DNA from: an uncultured Lachnospiraceae bacterium
GTDB lineage: Bacteria; Bacillota; Clostridia; Lachnospirales; Lachnospiraceae
DNA: 64,000 nucleotides
Direction: 5' to 3'
Assembly: GCA_910584725.1 (NCBI GenBank)
Contig: CAJUBE010000008.1
Location: forward strand, 67,501 to 131,500
Every line of letters starts with the position of its first letter. The first letter of the stretch is position 1. Made by a program: the position numbers and the translations under genes. Below the pieces are notes generated by a model. It worked only from the letters and a program-made list of their open reading frames with translations. It searched no databases and was not told where the DNA came from. This document shows positions 8,392-18,030 of this stretch, piece after piece.

Positions 8392-9270
8392 ATGTCAAAA
8401 GAAGCGGAATGGGATAAGCGGTTTAACATCGGCGTTGATTCCATCGACAAAGCACACCGAAAACTGTTTTCCATCGTACACCGGCTGATCACATTAAGTA
8501 AGGATAAAACCAACGGACAGTGGGCCTGTGCCGAAGGTATCAAATATTTCAAAAATTACGCCATACAGCACTTTGCCGACGAGGAAGCGTATATGCGATC
8601 CATCGCTTATTCCGGCTATGAGATACACAAACGCCTCCACGATGACATGCGTGACAAAACACTGCCGGCGCTCGAAAAAGATCTCACGGAATCCGACTAT
8701 TCCGAGGAATCCATCCATCACTTTATCGGCATTTGCGTCGGATGGCTCACCGCCCATATTATCATCGAGGACCGCGCCATCGCCGGTATGATTACAAACA
8801 AGTGGAAGACCGATCATACCGGTGCGGACATGGATGCGCTGGAAAATGCGCTGTCCGGCACCATACACGAAATCTTCCGCCTGCCGACACAGATTGTCAG
8901 CGAACATTACAGCGGCGAAAACTTTGGCAAAAGCATGATTATCCGCTTGACATACCTCTCCATAGACCATGAGGAGGTACAGATTTTTATGGCGCTGGAG
9001 GAAAGCCTTGTCCTGCGCGCCGTAAGTTCTATTTTGAATATCCCCCTAAACAAGATGGATCAGCTTGTCATGGCGATCGGTAAAGAACTTGCGATCCAGA
9101 TAGCGGAACAGGTTGCCATACGCAGCGATCTGGCATTACAGTATCATCTGGTTAACAGTCATTTTATGACCGCAGAGCAGTTCCGGCAGGCATTTTACGC
9201 AGGCAATTTCGACTACAGCCTGTTATTCAACACCGGACGCGGTTACTTCGCTTTTGTCGTAAGCGTCTAA
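8392..9270 (+). CDS. Bacteriohemerythrin fused to a CheX-like domain
   Basis: A 292-residue cytoplasmic protein. Residues about 5-130 form a bacteriohemerythrin domain with the expected iron ligands (IDKAHRKLF, the HFADEEAYM block, YEIHKRLHDDM and HIIIEDRAIAG), so it should bind O2 or NO at a di-iron site. Residues about 145-292 resemble the CheX/CheC-like fold seen at the C-terminus of such Firmicutes proteins. The start at 8392 is chosen for AAGGAG upstream; the longer frame to 8143 overlaps the divergent vWA gene. A role in oxygen sensing linked to chemotaxis signalling is inference. The CheX assignment rests on fold pattern, not clear motifs. Confidence 0.78.
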   Translation: MSKEAEWDKRFNIGVDSIDKAHRKLFSIVHRLITLSKDKTNGQWACAEGIKYFKNYAIQHFADEEAYMRSIAYSGYEIHKRLHDDMRDKTLPALEKDLTESDYSEESIHHFIGICVGWLTAHIIIEDRAIAGMITNKWKTDHTGADMDALENALSGTIHEIFRLPTQIVSEHYSGENFGKSMIIRLTYLSIDHEEVQIFMALEESLVLRAVSSILNIPLNKMDQLVMAIGKELAIQIAEQVAIRSDLALQYHLVNSHFMTAEQFRQAFYAGNFDYSLLFNTGRGYFAFVVSV

Positions 9271-9276
9271 ATGCCG

Positions 9277-11301
9277 CTAGCGTCTCCTTTTCCCTGCAAT
9301 ATACAACACCCCCGTCACAGTCACGACTACTGCCAACAGGACAATCGCAATCCCTGCCGCATTTCTCATCCCGCGACTTTTTGCCGCCGTACCCGCTTCG
9401 TCCGCCGCCGCTCCCTTTCCCGCATCCCGGTCAATATAGGCAATCGCGTAAGGCGAAAACTTATCGGTAGAAAATGTGATCGTATCCGGGTTGTCATCCT
9501 CATCCGAAAGCTGTGCAAATTCTCTGCTGCCATCCGCCTTTGTATGTAACCGCAGCACATAAAACCGCCGTCCCTCCGCCTTTAAATGCGCAGGCACCGC
9601 GAGCACCACCTGCAGCGTTGTCGGAAGCTCGGAAATCTCCTGTGTCTCTCCTTCCTTTGCCGCCGTAAGAGACACCTCAAAGTATTGTCCGATGTTCGTG
9701 CCCGGCAGCTTATTCTCTGCAAATCCCTGCTGTATCTGCGGCGTCTCCTTTCCGTTGGTGTTCTCTATATACAGGTCTATGGCCACCGGCCCATTGCCCT
9801 GCAGCATTTTCATCTTTTCTTCTCCGGACAGGAAATAGTCTGTCACCGCTTCAAAATTGTAGTAAGAAATCTCCTGTTCCTGATCCGAAAAATCATTGTG
9901 GATCGTCACTTGCAGATCCCCGGTCTCCAGCGCGCCGCTCATCAGCTCTGCGTCATTGTTCCCCTTTACAAGCCGCTCCGCCTCCTCCACGGAAATGCCA
10001 AGGTGTTTCAGCGTACCGGTCGGCCTGCTCTCCTGCTTCTGCCCTCCGTCGTCTTCCCCCGACGCTTTATCGCCGGTTTCTTCCGCGTCGTTGTCCCGGT
10101 CTGATTTCTCCTCTTTTTTGTCCGGATCCGTTCTATTATCCTTTGCCGTATCTTCTTTCTTGTCTGCCTGATCCGGCTTTTCCGTCTCTGCCGCACTGTT
10201 TTTGTCCTTTGCGGAAACTTCCGCAAAATCCACGGAAATGGTGTGATTTTCTCTTACATCAGAAAAATTATAAGAATTCATCCACCCCACCGATTTCCCG
10301 TCTACATATACCTTACTGACGGCATATCCGCTTTTGGGCGTCATCGTATAGAGGATGCCTTCGCCTTCCTTTACCGTGCTTTTGCCCGCAGGCGTAATCG
10401 TCCCGTTCTCAGAAGATGCGGACGCGGTAATCGTATAAGTTTTCGGCTGCTCATTTTTCTTGACAAATACCGCGGTAAACGTTCTGGATTCCCTGATATT
10501 GTCTAACCGCATTCTGCTGTCTTTGCTGACGGTTTTTCCGTTCTCCGTCCAACCGTCGAACTGATACCCCTCTTTCGCCCAGGCCTCAAGCGCTATGCTT
10601 TCCCCATAGTTTATATCCCGGCTTTCCGTCGCCGTCCCGCCATTGTTATCGTTCACATTTACATTAATGCGGCAGATTACCTTCTTAAACTCCGCCACAT
10701 ACGTCACGTCGCCGCGCACATTATTGACCGTATACCGGGAGTCCTGAGAAACCCGGCTGCCGTTTAACGTCCAGCCTTCAAAGGTAAAACCGTCGTTCGG
10801 AACCGCCGAAATCACGGCATTACCGCCTTCTCTTACCGTGCCGCCCCCGTATACCGAGCCGCCGTTTTCCGGGGAAGCCTTCACCTGAATCAGATAATCG
10901 GAGACCGGCAGGGTCACAAGAGCCGACGCGCTGTAGCTGCTGTCCTCTTTGGAAACCACTTTCACAATCAGCGAAGAGGCCGTCTCATCCGAAGCCACAT
11001 TCAAAACTCCATTGCCGTCAATAAAGGTATTCCCGCTTGTCTGCCCGGAAACGCTCCAGGCCACCGCGCCGCTGAAAACGCCTTCCCCGGATACCGACAC
11101 GATAAAAGCATACGTCTCTCCTTTTGGAACAACCACCGTGCCGGGAGAAATGCTGACGGACGTAATCAGCGGCGTTTCCGCAGTCGAATCTACCGATGCA
11201 CCGTCCCCGATTTGCGCGGCATAACACGGCAGAATATCAAACAAAAACATCTGCACAAGCAGTAGATATGCCCCCAGACAATATATCCATTTTTTTCTCA
11301 T
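9277..11301 (-). CDS. Cell-surface protein with InlB-like B-repeats
   Basis: A 674-residue secreted protein: a signal peptide (about 1-28, ending CYAAQ), a bacterial Ig-like region (about 45-130), then three divergent InlB B-repeat-like modules (about 140-360). These carry the repeated pattern GFTFEGWTLNG / YQFDGWTENG and YTVNNVRGDVTYVAEF. A charged low-complexity linker (about 365-425) follows, then an uncharacterised domain and a C-terminal hydrophobic helix with a KRRR tail. This layout fits a wall-spanning, membrane-anchored adhesin or structural protein. AGGAGG lies upstream of the ATG. No LPxTG motif is visible. Confidence 0.75.
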   Translation of the reverse strand: MRKKWIYCLGAYLLLVQMFLFDILPCYAAQIGDGASVDSTAETPLITSVSISPGTVVVPKGETYAFIVSVSGEGVFSGAVAWSVSGQTSGNTFIDGNGVLNVASDETASSLIVKVVSKEDSSYSASALVTLPVSDYLIQVKASPENGGSVYGGGTVREGGNAVISAVPNDGFTFEGWTLNGSRVSQDSRYTVNNVRGDVTYVAEFKKVICRINVNVNDNNGGTATESRDINYGESIALEAWAKEGYQFDGWTENGKTVSKDSRMRLDNIRESRTFTAVFVKKNEQPKTYTITASASSENGTITPAGKSTVKEGEGILYTMTPKSGYAVSKVYVDGKSVGWMNSYNFSDVRENHTISVDFAEVSAKDKNSAAETEKPDQADKKEDTAKDNRTDPDKKEEKSDRDNDAEETGDKASGEDDGGQKQESRPTGTLKHLGISVEEAERLVKGNNDAELMSGALETGDLQVTIHNDFSDQEQEISYYNFEAVTDYFLSGEEKMKMLQGNGPVAIDLYIENTNGKETPQIQQGFAENKLPGTNIGQYFEVSLTAAKEGETQEISELPTTLQVVLAVPAHLKAEGRRFYVLRLHTKADGSREFAQLSDEDDNPDTITFSTDKFSPYAIAYIDRDAGKGAAADEAGTAAKSRGMRNAAGIAIVLLAVVVTVTGVLYIAGKRRR

Positions 11302-11509
11302 GTTCCACCTCCTGCTGTCGCCGCATATTTTCCCCTAATTTGATACATGTATCGTCATTTCTCTGCGGACTTCCATACTTTAATTACAGTATAATGCACA
11401 TATAAAAATTTGAAAAGCAGAGATCCTTTCAAACCTCTGCCTTTCTCGCCTTTATATATTCTCACGCTATTGTGCTTTTTCTTCATCGTTTCATCCCGTC
11501 AGATGGATA

Positions 11510-12034
11510 TCAGTTGATCCCCGTTATGCGAAGCTCCCCGTCCACGGACTTAAAAATAATGTTCGGCGTCGCGTCTCCCATAACGACACCCGTCATGGTT
11601 TCTTCCAGGGCGGAGACGTCCACCGCAGCAATCACCGCGCATCGTTCGTCCGTAAATATGGTATCGGCTCCCAGCGCCATGAACGCCTCTTCACTCTCCA
11701 CAACCTCGCCGTTTACCGCCAGCGGAAACGCGCTAAGCAAAGCCAGCGCTTCCATATCCTTCGCCGCCACCGCCGCCTGCACCTGCTCTGCAAACGCCGC
11801 TGTTTCACCGTCCGCCGCCTGCTCCTCCAGAGCCTCAAAATTATCGTTCTTTTCTTCCGTCTCGCTCTCCGTCGGCGCCGTTTCCGGCTCCGCTTCCTCT
11901 GTTCCGTTCTCTGACTGCACCACATCCACTGGCTTTATATCCACAGCCCCGGTTTCCGCCTGCTTTTGCTCACCGCATCCCACGCATCCAAGAACCACTG
12001 CCCCCACAATCAATAGCCGTTTCCATTTTTTCAT
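11510..12034 (-). CDS. Putative lipoprotein
   Basis: A 174-residue protein with a lipoprotein signal (lipobox LGCVGC, Cys near 20), an acidic Glu/Thr-rich linker (about 25-75) and a C-terminal domain of about 100 residues with no motif I recognise. It is predicted to be anchored to the outer face of the membrane. It lies between the wall protein and the agr-like regulator genes and could belong to either group. Function unknown. Confidence 0.6.
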   Translation of the reverse strand: MKKWKRLLIVGAVVLGCVGCGEQKQAETGAVDIKPVDVVQSENGTEEAEPETAPTESETEEKNDNFEALEEQAADGETAAFAEQVQAAVAAKDMEALALLSAFPLAVNGEVVESEEAFMALGADTIFTDERCAVIAAVDVSALEETMTGVVMGDATPNIIFKSVDGELRITGIN

Positions 12035-12294
12035 CCTTTTTCCTCCCGTTTATCCCTGATTTACCATGTCTGCAATATTCTTCATGAATCTGCATTTAAT
12101 ATACTATCTGCCCCGCTTTTTTTCGTCAATTTCACTTCTTCGCATTTGCCTGTTAATTTTTCGCAATCGGGCCAAAATTTCCCCGAAGAATCGGTTGATA
12201 AACCAGCCCCCGGCTCGATATAATTGATATTGACATTACAGCATTTCGACATGCTTCACAAAATGCACGGAAGTGGAAAGGAACCGATCCCATT

Positions 12295-13041
12295 ATGATA
12301 ATCACAATCTGCGACGACAGCATTAAGGATCTTCTGCACACGGAGAAGCTGTTATTAAAATATAAATCGCTGCACCCGGACAGGGACTTTGAACTGGAAA
12401 AATTTTCTGATCCGTCCAGACTGTATCAGCAGATTTCTGCCGGAAAGCTGACAGATATTTATATCTTGGATATGCTGATGCCACGACGTACCGGAATCGA
12501 CATAGGCAACCTGATTCGGACATCCGGCTGTGAGAGTGTAATTATTTATATTACCTCCTCGGAAGATTACGCCCTGGATGCTTACGGCGTGCGCGCAGTG
12601 AGATATCTGTTGAAGCCCGTTGATGAAAACAGACTGTTTGAAGCGCTGGATTATTCCCTCTCCTACACGAAGCTGCGGGTAGACTCCCTCTGTCTGATTA
12701 AAACAAAAGGGGGCCTTCTGCAAAGACCCTACTCCAAGATAGAATATGTAGAAAACGCCGGCAGAAAACTGGAAATGCATATGCTTGACGGCGAAGTCCT
12801 GAAAAGCCTGTTTATCAGAAAATCCTTTGAGGAAGAGACAAAAGAGATTGTGTCACAGAGAAATTTTCTGCAGATCCACAAATCTTTTCTTGTCAATCTG
12901 GATCATGTCAAGCAGTTGACTCCCGACAGCGTTATCATGGAGTCCGGCAAGCGCCTTCCCGTCAGCCGGGCAAAGGCTGCCAATGTGAAGCGCGAATATC
13001 TGCTCTATGTTTCCAGGAATATAGGTGGGGGAACACCATGA
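12295..13041 (+). CDS. LytTR-family response regulator (AgrA-like)
   Basis: A 248-residue regulator. The N-terminal receiver (about 1-125) has the acidic pair at D7-D8, the phospho-acceptor Asp near 59 in YILDMLMP, and the KPVD lysine near 106. The C-terminal LytTR DNA-binding domain (about 140-240) includes FLQIHKSFLVNLDHV. Its stop overlaps the kinase start in ATGA, so the pair is translationally coupled. The architecture matches AgrA-type regulators of peptide or bacteriocin systems. No AgrB/AgrD-like gene is visible next to it, so its signal is unknown. Confidence 0.88.
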   Translation: MIITICDDSIKDLLHTEKLLLKYKSLHPDRDFELEKFSDPSRLYQQISAGKLTDIYILDMLMPRRTGIDIGNLIRTSGCESVIIYITSSEDYALDAYGVRAVRYLLKPVDENRLFEALDYSLSYTKLRVDSLCLIKTKGGLLQRPYSKIEYVENAGRKLEMHMLDGEVLKSLFIRKSFEEETKEIVSQRNFLQIHKSFLVNLDHVKQLTPDSVIMESGKRLPVSRAKAANVKREYLLYVSRNIGGGTP

Positions 13042-14336
13042 CCGCTGTGCTTTGTGTGAAAAATATATCTTATACGATGAGCCATATTTTCTTTTTGGTA
13101 TTTGTCTATCTGTTTACAATACCCCGCTACTCCAAAAAGAAGACGCTGGTTATCTGCGCTCTTTCCTTTGCCTTTACAACGATAATGAGCCAATTAAAGA
13201 TGATTGTGCTTCCGGACAACGCATTATTTTACTTTATTATAACGATCATTCAGATCATAGCTGCGCAGCTTACCGGACTGCTGATCTCCGAAAGGCGGAA
13301 TGCCAAAACGCTGTTTGTGGGCCTCAGCGCCTCCAACTATGTTCTGGTCGGAAGCATCATTGCTTCTATCCTCTACATTTTTACAGACAATATCACTGTG
13401 TCGCTGACCGGAAACCTTCTGGCGCACATTATCATTTTACTGATATTTTACAGGAAAATCAGAACCATTATTTTAAGATTCTGCGAACGAGATATGGAAA
13501 AGAACGGTTGGGAAATTTGTCTGATTCCCATATTCTTTTACTGCGCATTTTCCAGTATTGCCTTTTTCCCCTATACTCTTTATGACCATCCCGAAAATAT
13601 TCTTGTCAGCATTTTTTTAATGATTGCCATGCTGGTATCCTATGTGGTAGTGATACACTATCTGGACAGCGAGACAAAATATGTGACGGAGCTTTGGAAA
13701 AACGCCGTGCTCAAATCCTACGCCAAGGGACTGGAAAACCAGAACTATCTTGTAAAGCAGTCAGAACAGAATTTAAAAGTGCTGCGGCATGACATGAGAC
13801 ACTACTCCATGATGATTGACTCCCTGCTAGATCAGGGGGAATACGATGAAATCAGAAATATAACCGGGCACATTGAGGAAGTGGTAAATGGCAATAAAAT
13901 TAAACGTTACTGTGAAAACTCGATTATCAATATTGTTCTCATGAATATAACGGAGCATGCGGCAGCCTTTTCCATTGCACTGCATCTGGACGTACTGGTT
14001 CCAACTCATATTCCCATCAACGAATATGAATTTGCCCTGACCCTTGCAAACCTTTTTGAGAACGCGCTTATCAGCGCAAAGCAGGCGGACCCCGACAAAA
14101 AGTATATTGATGCGAAGATACACTGCACGAAAGAATTTCTGCTGGTCGATATGGTAAATGAGTGCGCGGAGGAAATTCATTTTGACCCCATAACCGGGCT
14201 GCCCAAAAGCAGGCGCGGCAAAGGACATGGCCTCGGTATTCAGAGTGTGCAGGATTTCTGCAGCGAAATGGGCGGAACCATCGACTTCTACTGTGAAAAC
14301 AATCGGTTCCGCATTATTCTGTACGTGAAGTTTTAG
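13038..14336 (+). CDS. AgrC-like GHKL sensor histidine kinase
   Basis: A 432-residue membrane kinase with six or seven N-terminal transmembrane helices (about 10-210) and no large extracellular domain. A coiled linker leads to RHDMRHYSMM (phospho-accepting His near 251). The GHKL ATPase domain follows (N-box NLFENALISA, G-box KGHGLGIQSV). It is coupled to the LytTR regulator by a 4-bp overlap. By analogy with AgrC it should sense a membrane-associated or peptide signal. A convergent LysM-GH18 gene lies 31 bp downstream. Confidence 0.88.
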   Translation: MTAVLCVKNISYTMSHIFFLVFVYLFTIPRYSKKKTLVICALSFAFTTIMSQLKMIVLPDNALFYFIITIIQIIAAQLTGLLISERRNAKTLFVGLSASNYVLVGSIIASILYIFTDNITVSLTGNLLAHIIILLIFYRKIRTIILRFCERDMEKNGWEICLIPIFFYCAFSSIAFFPYTLYDHPENILVSIFLMIAMLVSYVVVIHYLDSETKYVTELWKNAVLKSYAKGLENQNYLVKQSEQNLKVLRHDMRHYSMMIDSLLDQGEYDEIRNITGHIEEVVNGNKIKRYCENSIINIVLMNITEHAAAFSIALHLDVLVPTHIPINEYEFALTLANLFENALISAKQADPDKKYIDAKIHCTKEFLLVDMVNECAEEIHFDPITGLPKSRRGKGHGLGIQSVQDFCSEMGGTIDFYCENNRFRIILYVKF

Positions 14337-14367
14337 CCGCATTCCTCGCAGGACGAAAACCTCCCTG

Positions 14368-15507
14368 TCACGGCCTCTGTATCACAAACGTGTCTTCAAG
14401 CAAAAGCCAGTTCGGGCGGAAAAACCGCATGATCTGCCAGTAGCCCATCCCCCGCAGGCCATACTCTGGCAGAAGGGCGAATTTGGTCCGGTAACTTCTC
14501 ACATCCTCAAACCATACCTCATGAAGTAGCCCGTCTTTTTCGTATCGAAAATAAGGCGACTGCGCCACCTCGTCAAACTCGATGGGGACACCGGCCTCCA
14601 CCGCGATCTGCACGGCCCCCAGATTACTCACTGTGGTCGCTCTGGAAGATCCCTGTACAAAGGGCAGCGTCCAGTCATACCCATAGTTTGGTATCCCCAG
14701 ATCAATTTTGGCCGGGTCAATGCGGGTGACGGCATATTCCACAACCCGCCTCACCTGATCGATGGGAGCCACAGCCATGGGCGGCCCGTAAGTATATCCC
14801 CACTCGTAGGTCATAAGCAGCACACTGTCAGCCGCTTCCCCCAGAAGCCCGTAATCCTTTCCCTCGTACAGAAGACCCGCCTGCGTGTCGGAGGTTTTCG
14901 GCGCCAGCGCCACGGAGACATGATAGCCGTAGGGCGCAAGGTAATTTCTCACATCCGCCACAAAATTGGCAAAGGGAATCCGATCTTCAGGGCGGATGTA
15001 CTCGAAGTCGATGTCCACGCCCTGAAAGTTCTTTTCCTGCACAACCGTTAAAAGATTGGCCAGCAGGTTATCTTTTGCGGCTTCGTCGTTCACCACCGCA
15101 GTGATGAGAAAATTGTTGAAATTTCCGTCCGGCCCGAGCGGTGTCAGGGTGAGAACCGGGCGCACGCCCTGCGCAAGCGCGGTGTCGATCATAAAGGTAT
15201 CGTCCACCGTCGGCGGAACCAGATCTCCCTCCGTCGTGAAGCCATAGGAAAAGACCGAGAGCGAGGACAGATAGGGAAGAGTCTCGTCTAAGACGCTGCG
15301 CTGAATAAAGGGGTACGCATAGCCGTTCACCCAAGCCGGATAGGAGGGTTCTTCATTCTCCCCGGAAGATAAAAGAAGCGCCTGCCCGACCGCCAGCGGA
15401 TACGGGTAGGCAAGTTGATTGTTATAAATGATGGAAGACGCAGATATTCCGTAGCTCTGTGCAATAGAATCTACCGTGTCGCCTGATTGTACCACATATA
15501 TTTCCAT
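14368..15507 (-). CDS. LysM-GH18 spore-type glycoside hydrolase (YaaH-like)
   Basis: A 379-residue protein with one N-terminal LysM module (about 1-48, YVVQSGDTVDSIAQSYG) and a GH18 hydrolase domain. The catalytic DxDxE motif appears as GVDIDFEYI near residue 160. The combination is that of YaaH/YdhD cortex lysins and spore-coat glycosidases, which cleave N-acetylglucosaminyl bonds of cortex peptidoglycan at germination. There is no signal peptide, as is usual for proteins loaded onto the spore from the mother cell. The ribosome site is weak. Confidence 0.82.
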   Translation of the reverse strand: MEIYVVQSGDTVDSIAQSYGISASSIIYNNQLAYPYPLAVGQALLLSSGENEEPSYPAWVNGYAYPFIQRSVLDETLPYLSSLSVFSYGFTTEGDLVPPTVDDTFMIDTALAQGVRPVLTLTPLGPDGNFNNFLITAVVNDEAAKDNLLANLLTVVQEKNFQGVDIDFEYIRPEDRIPFANFVADVRNYLAPYGYHVSVALAPKTSDTQAGLLYEGKDYGLLGEAADSVLLMTYEWGYTYGPPMAVAPIDQVRRVVEYAVTRIDPAKIDLGIPNYGYDWTLPFVQGSSRATTVSNLGAVQIAVEAGVPIEFDEVAQSPYFRYEKDGLLHEVWFEDVRSYRTKFALLPEYGLRGMGYWQIMRFFRPNWLLLEDTFVIQRP

Positions 15508-15526
15508 AGTGTATTCCCACAGGGTT

Positions 15527-16440
15527 TTACTTTATTCTATGCAGCTGCCCTATGATATGCTTCACTTCCGGAAGATACATTCTACCGAATAGATTCAAGT
15601 GATTTAAGAGATGGTAAAGATTATAGACGTCTCGCCGCTGTTCATATCCCGGCTGCAGGGGCGACACTTCCTGATAAGCGTCATAAAAAGTCCGCGGAAA
15701 TCCCCCGAAAAGCTCCGTCATGGCAAGGTCCGCTTCGGCATGTCCCACATAAACCGCCGGGTCGATCAGCCATGCGCTGCCATCATCCCCCGTAATCACA
15801 TTTCCCGACCACAGATCGCCATGCAGCAGTGACGGACATGCCGGCTCTACAAGAATTTCATCCACCCTCTCGAGAAATCCGCATATCTTCTTCCAATCCC
15901 CGTTGTCAAAATATCGGGCGGCATCCCGAAACTGCGGCTCCAGACGGCAATCCCGAAAAAAACAATCCATCCGTCATACCCGGTATTCACCTGCCTGCGT
16001 CTGCCAATATAATTGTCACCGTCAAAACCGTATTTTCCATCAGGAACCATTCCGGCTGTTGACGCCCGGTGCATTGCCGCTAACTGTCTGGCAAAATCCT
16101 CCCAATAATTTACACCGCGGGTTTTACCGGAAATGAATTCCAACAATAGGAAAGCACATCCGCCCCTGTCCTCGTCCGTTCCCACGCCAAGAATACGCGG
16201 CGTGCCAATCGTCTTCGTCCCGGCAATCGCAGCCAGCCCGGCAGCCTCCGCGGTAAAAAAGGAAAGGTTTTCTTTCGCATTGGTTTTCATAAAAATACGC
16301 CTGCCGCCTGTCAGTGTCAGGCTGTACGCTTCATTGATATCACCGCCGGAAATCGGGCTGGTCTTTTCAATTTTTGTCTCTTCTCCGAAAAGGAGCCGGA
16401 TGGCGCTTTCGAGAGAACGGAAATGTGGTGGTGTATTCAT
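15527..16440 (-). pseudogene. Fructosamine kinase-like gene with a frameshift
   Basis: Two overlapping frames together make one fructosamine-3-kinase-type protein. The N-terminal part (start 16440, GAGGG upstream) ends in YIGRRRQVNTGYDGWIVFF. The C-terminal part carries on as RDCRLEPQFRDAARYF and contains the kinase catalytic blocks LLHGDLWSGNV and LIDPAVYVGHAEADLAM. The switch falls in a run of seven A's (15956-15962; T in the sense strand), where one extra base would restore the frame. The family phosphorylates Amadori products for deglycation. This may be a true mutation, a phase-variable tract or a sequencing error. Confidence 0.82.
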
Positions 16441-16511
16441 ATTGTTTTTCCCTCTTTTATTTATTAATCTCCCACCGCCCTTTTCTGTCAGACCCAATAC
16501 GGGATATTCTT

Positions 16512-16562
16512 CCTGATTCCTCCATCGCTCTTAAGCCCCCTTGTGCCAAGTTAATGAGACGA
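16512..16562 (-). pseudogene. Remnant of an spmA-like segment
   Basis: A short stretch (TTCCTCCATCGCTCTTAAGC onward) matches the part of spmA encoding the KAMEEL region. It then runs into CTTGTGCCAAGTTAATGAGACG, nearly the same non-spmA sequence that ends the larger remnant near 17882. It looks like a second decayed copy of one junction. Confidence 0.45.
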
Positions 16563-16619
16563 TTATTTGAAAAATTCCGTCTATATGTCTGCAGCCTGAA
16601 CTACACAGGTGAAATTTTT

Positions 16620-17336
16620 CTACATATCCGAAACAAACTGATCCGGATATGTATCGCTTCCACAATAACCGCAAACTCCCATTCTCGGTGAATTGCAAAT
16701 CGGTAAAAGCATTTCCTCTCCGCACTCATGAGTTGCGGCACAGTCTTCACACAGCAGCCCGTTTCCTTCATAAAAGCACTCCGCACATATGTACGCCGCC
16801 GGCTTCTTCCCGCATGCATCACACAAAATTTCAATCGGATTATTTCTGGACAAAATAATCAATTTCTCTTTCCTGTCACTTCTGACCCTACAATTTACAA
16901 CCGTTATCATAAGTTCTGTAGTAGATCCAAAATCATATTCATAACCAAATGTCATTCCTTTTTCTAAGACAGATTTCAATTTACAATTCATACTTTTTGC
17001 AGGTTTACCCCAAAAGAAGTCATTCTGCGGGGCAGCATCATAACTGATGCCGTCTATTTCAAACGCACTCAAATGCCCGCAGCATTCTACCCATATATCC
17101 CGCAAAAACTGATCCAAATCCTTTAAGCTCGCCGTTTCTTTTATCTCCACATACAGCCAGTAATCTCTGTTATATTTTGGATAAATAGACAGTTCAAAAT
17201 ATCCACATTTCTTACTGCCGATTTCTTCTGCCCATTTTTTCTGGCGTTCTTCACAAACCGACAGATGTCTATTCATATAACTGAATGTGTATTCTTTTCC
17301 ACAATATTTACATTTTCCTTTTGTACGTTTTGCCAT
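16620..17336 (-). CDS. pRiA4b ORF-3-like protein with zinc-finger motifs
   Basis: A 238-residue protein with an N-terminal CxxC...HxxxC finger (CKYCGKEYTFSYMNRHLSVC). A central domain resembles the plasmid pRiA4b ORF-3 / IS1096 TnpR-like fold (LDQFLRDIWVECCGHLSAFEI, then FGYEYDFGSTTEL). Two C-terminal cysteine clusters (CDACGKKPAAYICAEC and CGYCGSDTYPDQF) end it. The family is found on mobile elements and chromosomes; its biochemical role is unknown. It sits at the edge of a duplicated, decayed region. Confidence 0.75.
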   Translation of the reverse strand: MAKRTKGKCKYCGKEYTFSYMNRHLSVCEERQKKWAEEIGSKKCGYFELSIYPKYNRDYWLYVEIKETASLKDLDQFLRDIWVECCGHLSAFEIDGISYDAAPQNDFFWGKPAKSMNCKLKSVLEKGMTFGYEYDFGSTTELMITVVNCRVRSDRKEKLIILSRNNPIEILCDACGKKPAAYICAECFYEGNGLLCEDCAATHECGEEMLLPICNSPRMGVCGYCGSDTYPDQFVSDM

Positions 17337-18030
17337 TTTCTGCTTCCTCCCTGCGTCATCTTTTGAAATAAAAACTTTTTTGTTTTATAATTAACATATA
17401 TTTCCGCCATCTATAATTTTTGCCACGACATATTCCTCTACTCTGTCATAAAAATATTGTGCAAATCCCAATATCCATCTTTTTTATAAGTATGTCCCAA
17501 AAAACTTTGCCTCTCAACAGTCTTTCATAAAAATAATACTAAAACGGAAAGCCCTCAGACTCTCTGTCTCCTATCTTTTATCTTACAATACACCACCGCT
17601 ACCCCCGTACTTACCGCCGTCGCCACAATCGCCGGCGCGATAATCCCCGCTGGGTTCACGCTCCCGTACTGACTCCTGTAAGCAATCATGTTCACCGGTA
17701 TCAGCTACAAGGAAGAAATATTCAAAATCAAAAACATACACATCTCATTACTTGCAATGCGCTCCCGCTTTCCCCCCGCTTCTTTCCCATCACTCAGATA
17801 AGCCGAATTTCCCCTCTCCGCCTCCAGCCTCGTCAATTCCTTCATCGCTTTCAGCCCGCCTTGTGTCAAGTTACTGACACGAACTTTGCGAAAATATCTT
17901 GTAATAATGGTTATTCCTCTCTCTTATTGTTGAATAATGCCAAAATAAGAAAAGCAATATAATAAAAGCAGGATACATCTTATTATAAAATTTCCGTTCT
18001 TAACGATTACTGTATATTTAAAATATCAGG
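17337..18030. repeat. Decayed, internally deleted duplicate of the HEPN-spmA segment
   Basis: This 694-bp stretch has no intact gene. From about 17415 to 17464 it matches the 3' end of the HEPN gene (18046-18094). At GTGCAAATCCC it jumps to sequence matching the region upstream of the MNT gene and then the 3' part of spmA (17462-17860 against 18790-19255). It breaks off at CTTGTGTCAAGTTACTGACA. It is a diverged copy of the neighbouring locus from which the HEPN/MNT coding sequence has been lost. The last 150 bp hold nothing I recognise. Confidence 0.75.

Noticed and set aside
16620..17336. Transposase gene
   Set aside because: The pRiA4b ORF-3-like fold is a passenger family; no DDE or Ser/Tyr recombinase motifs or flanking inverted repeats are visible.
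17337..18030. Possible CRISPR array because of repeated stretches
   Set aside because: Matches are long single-copy similarities to neighbouring genes, not regularly spaced short repeats.
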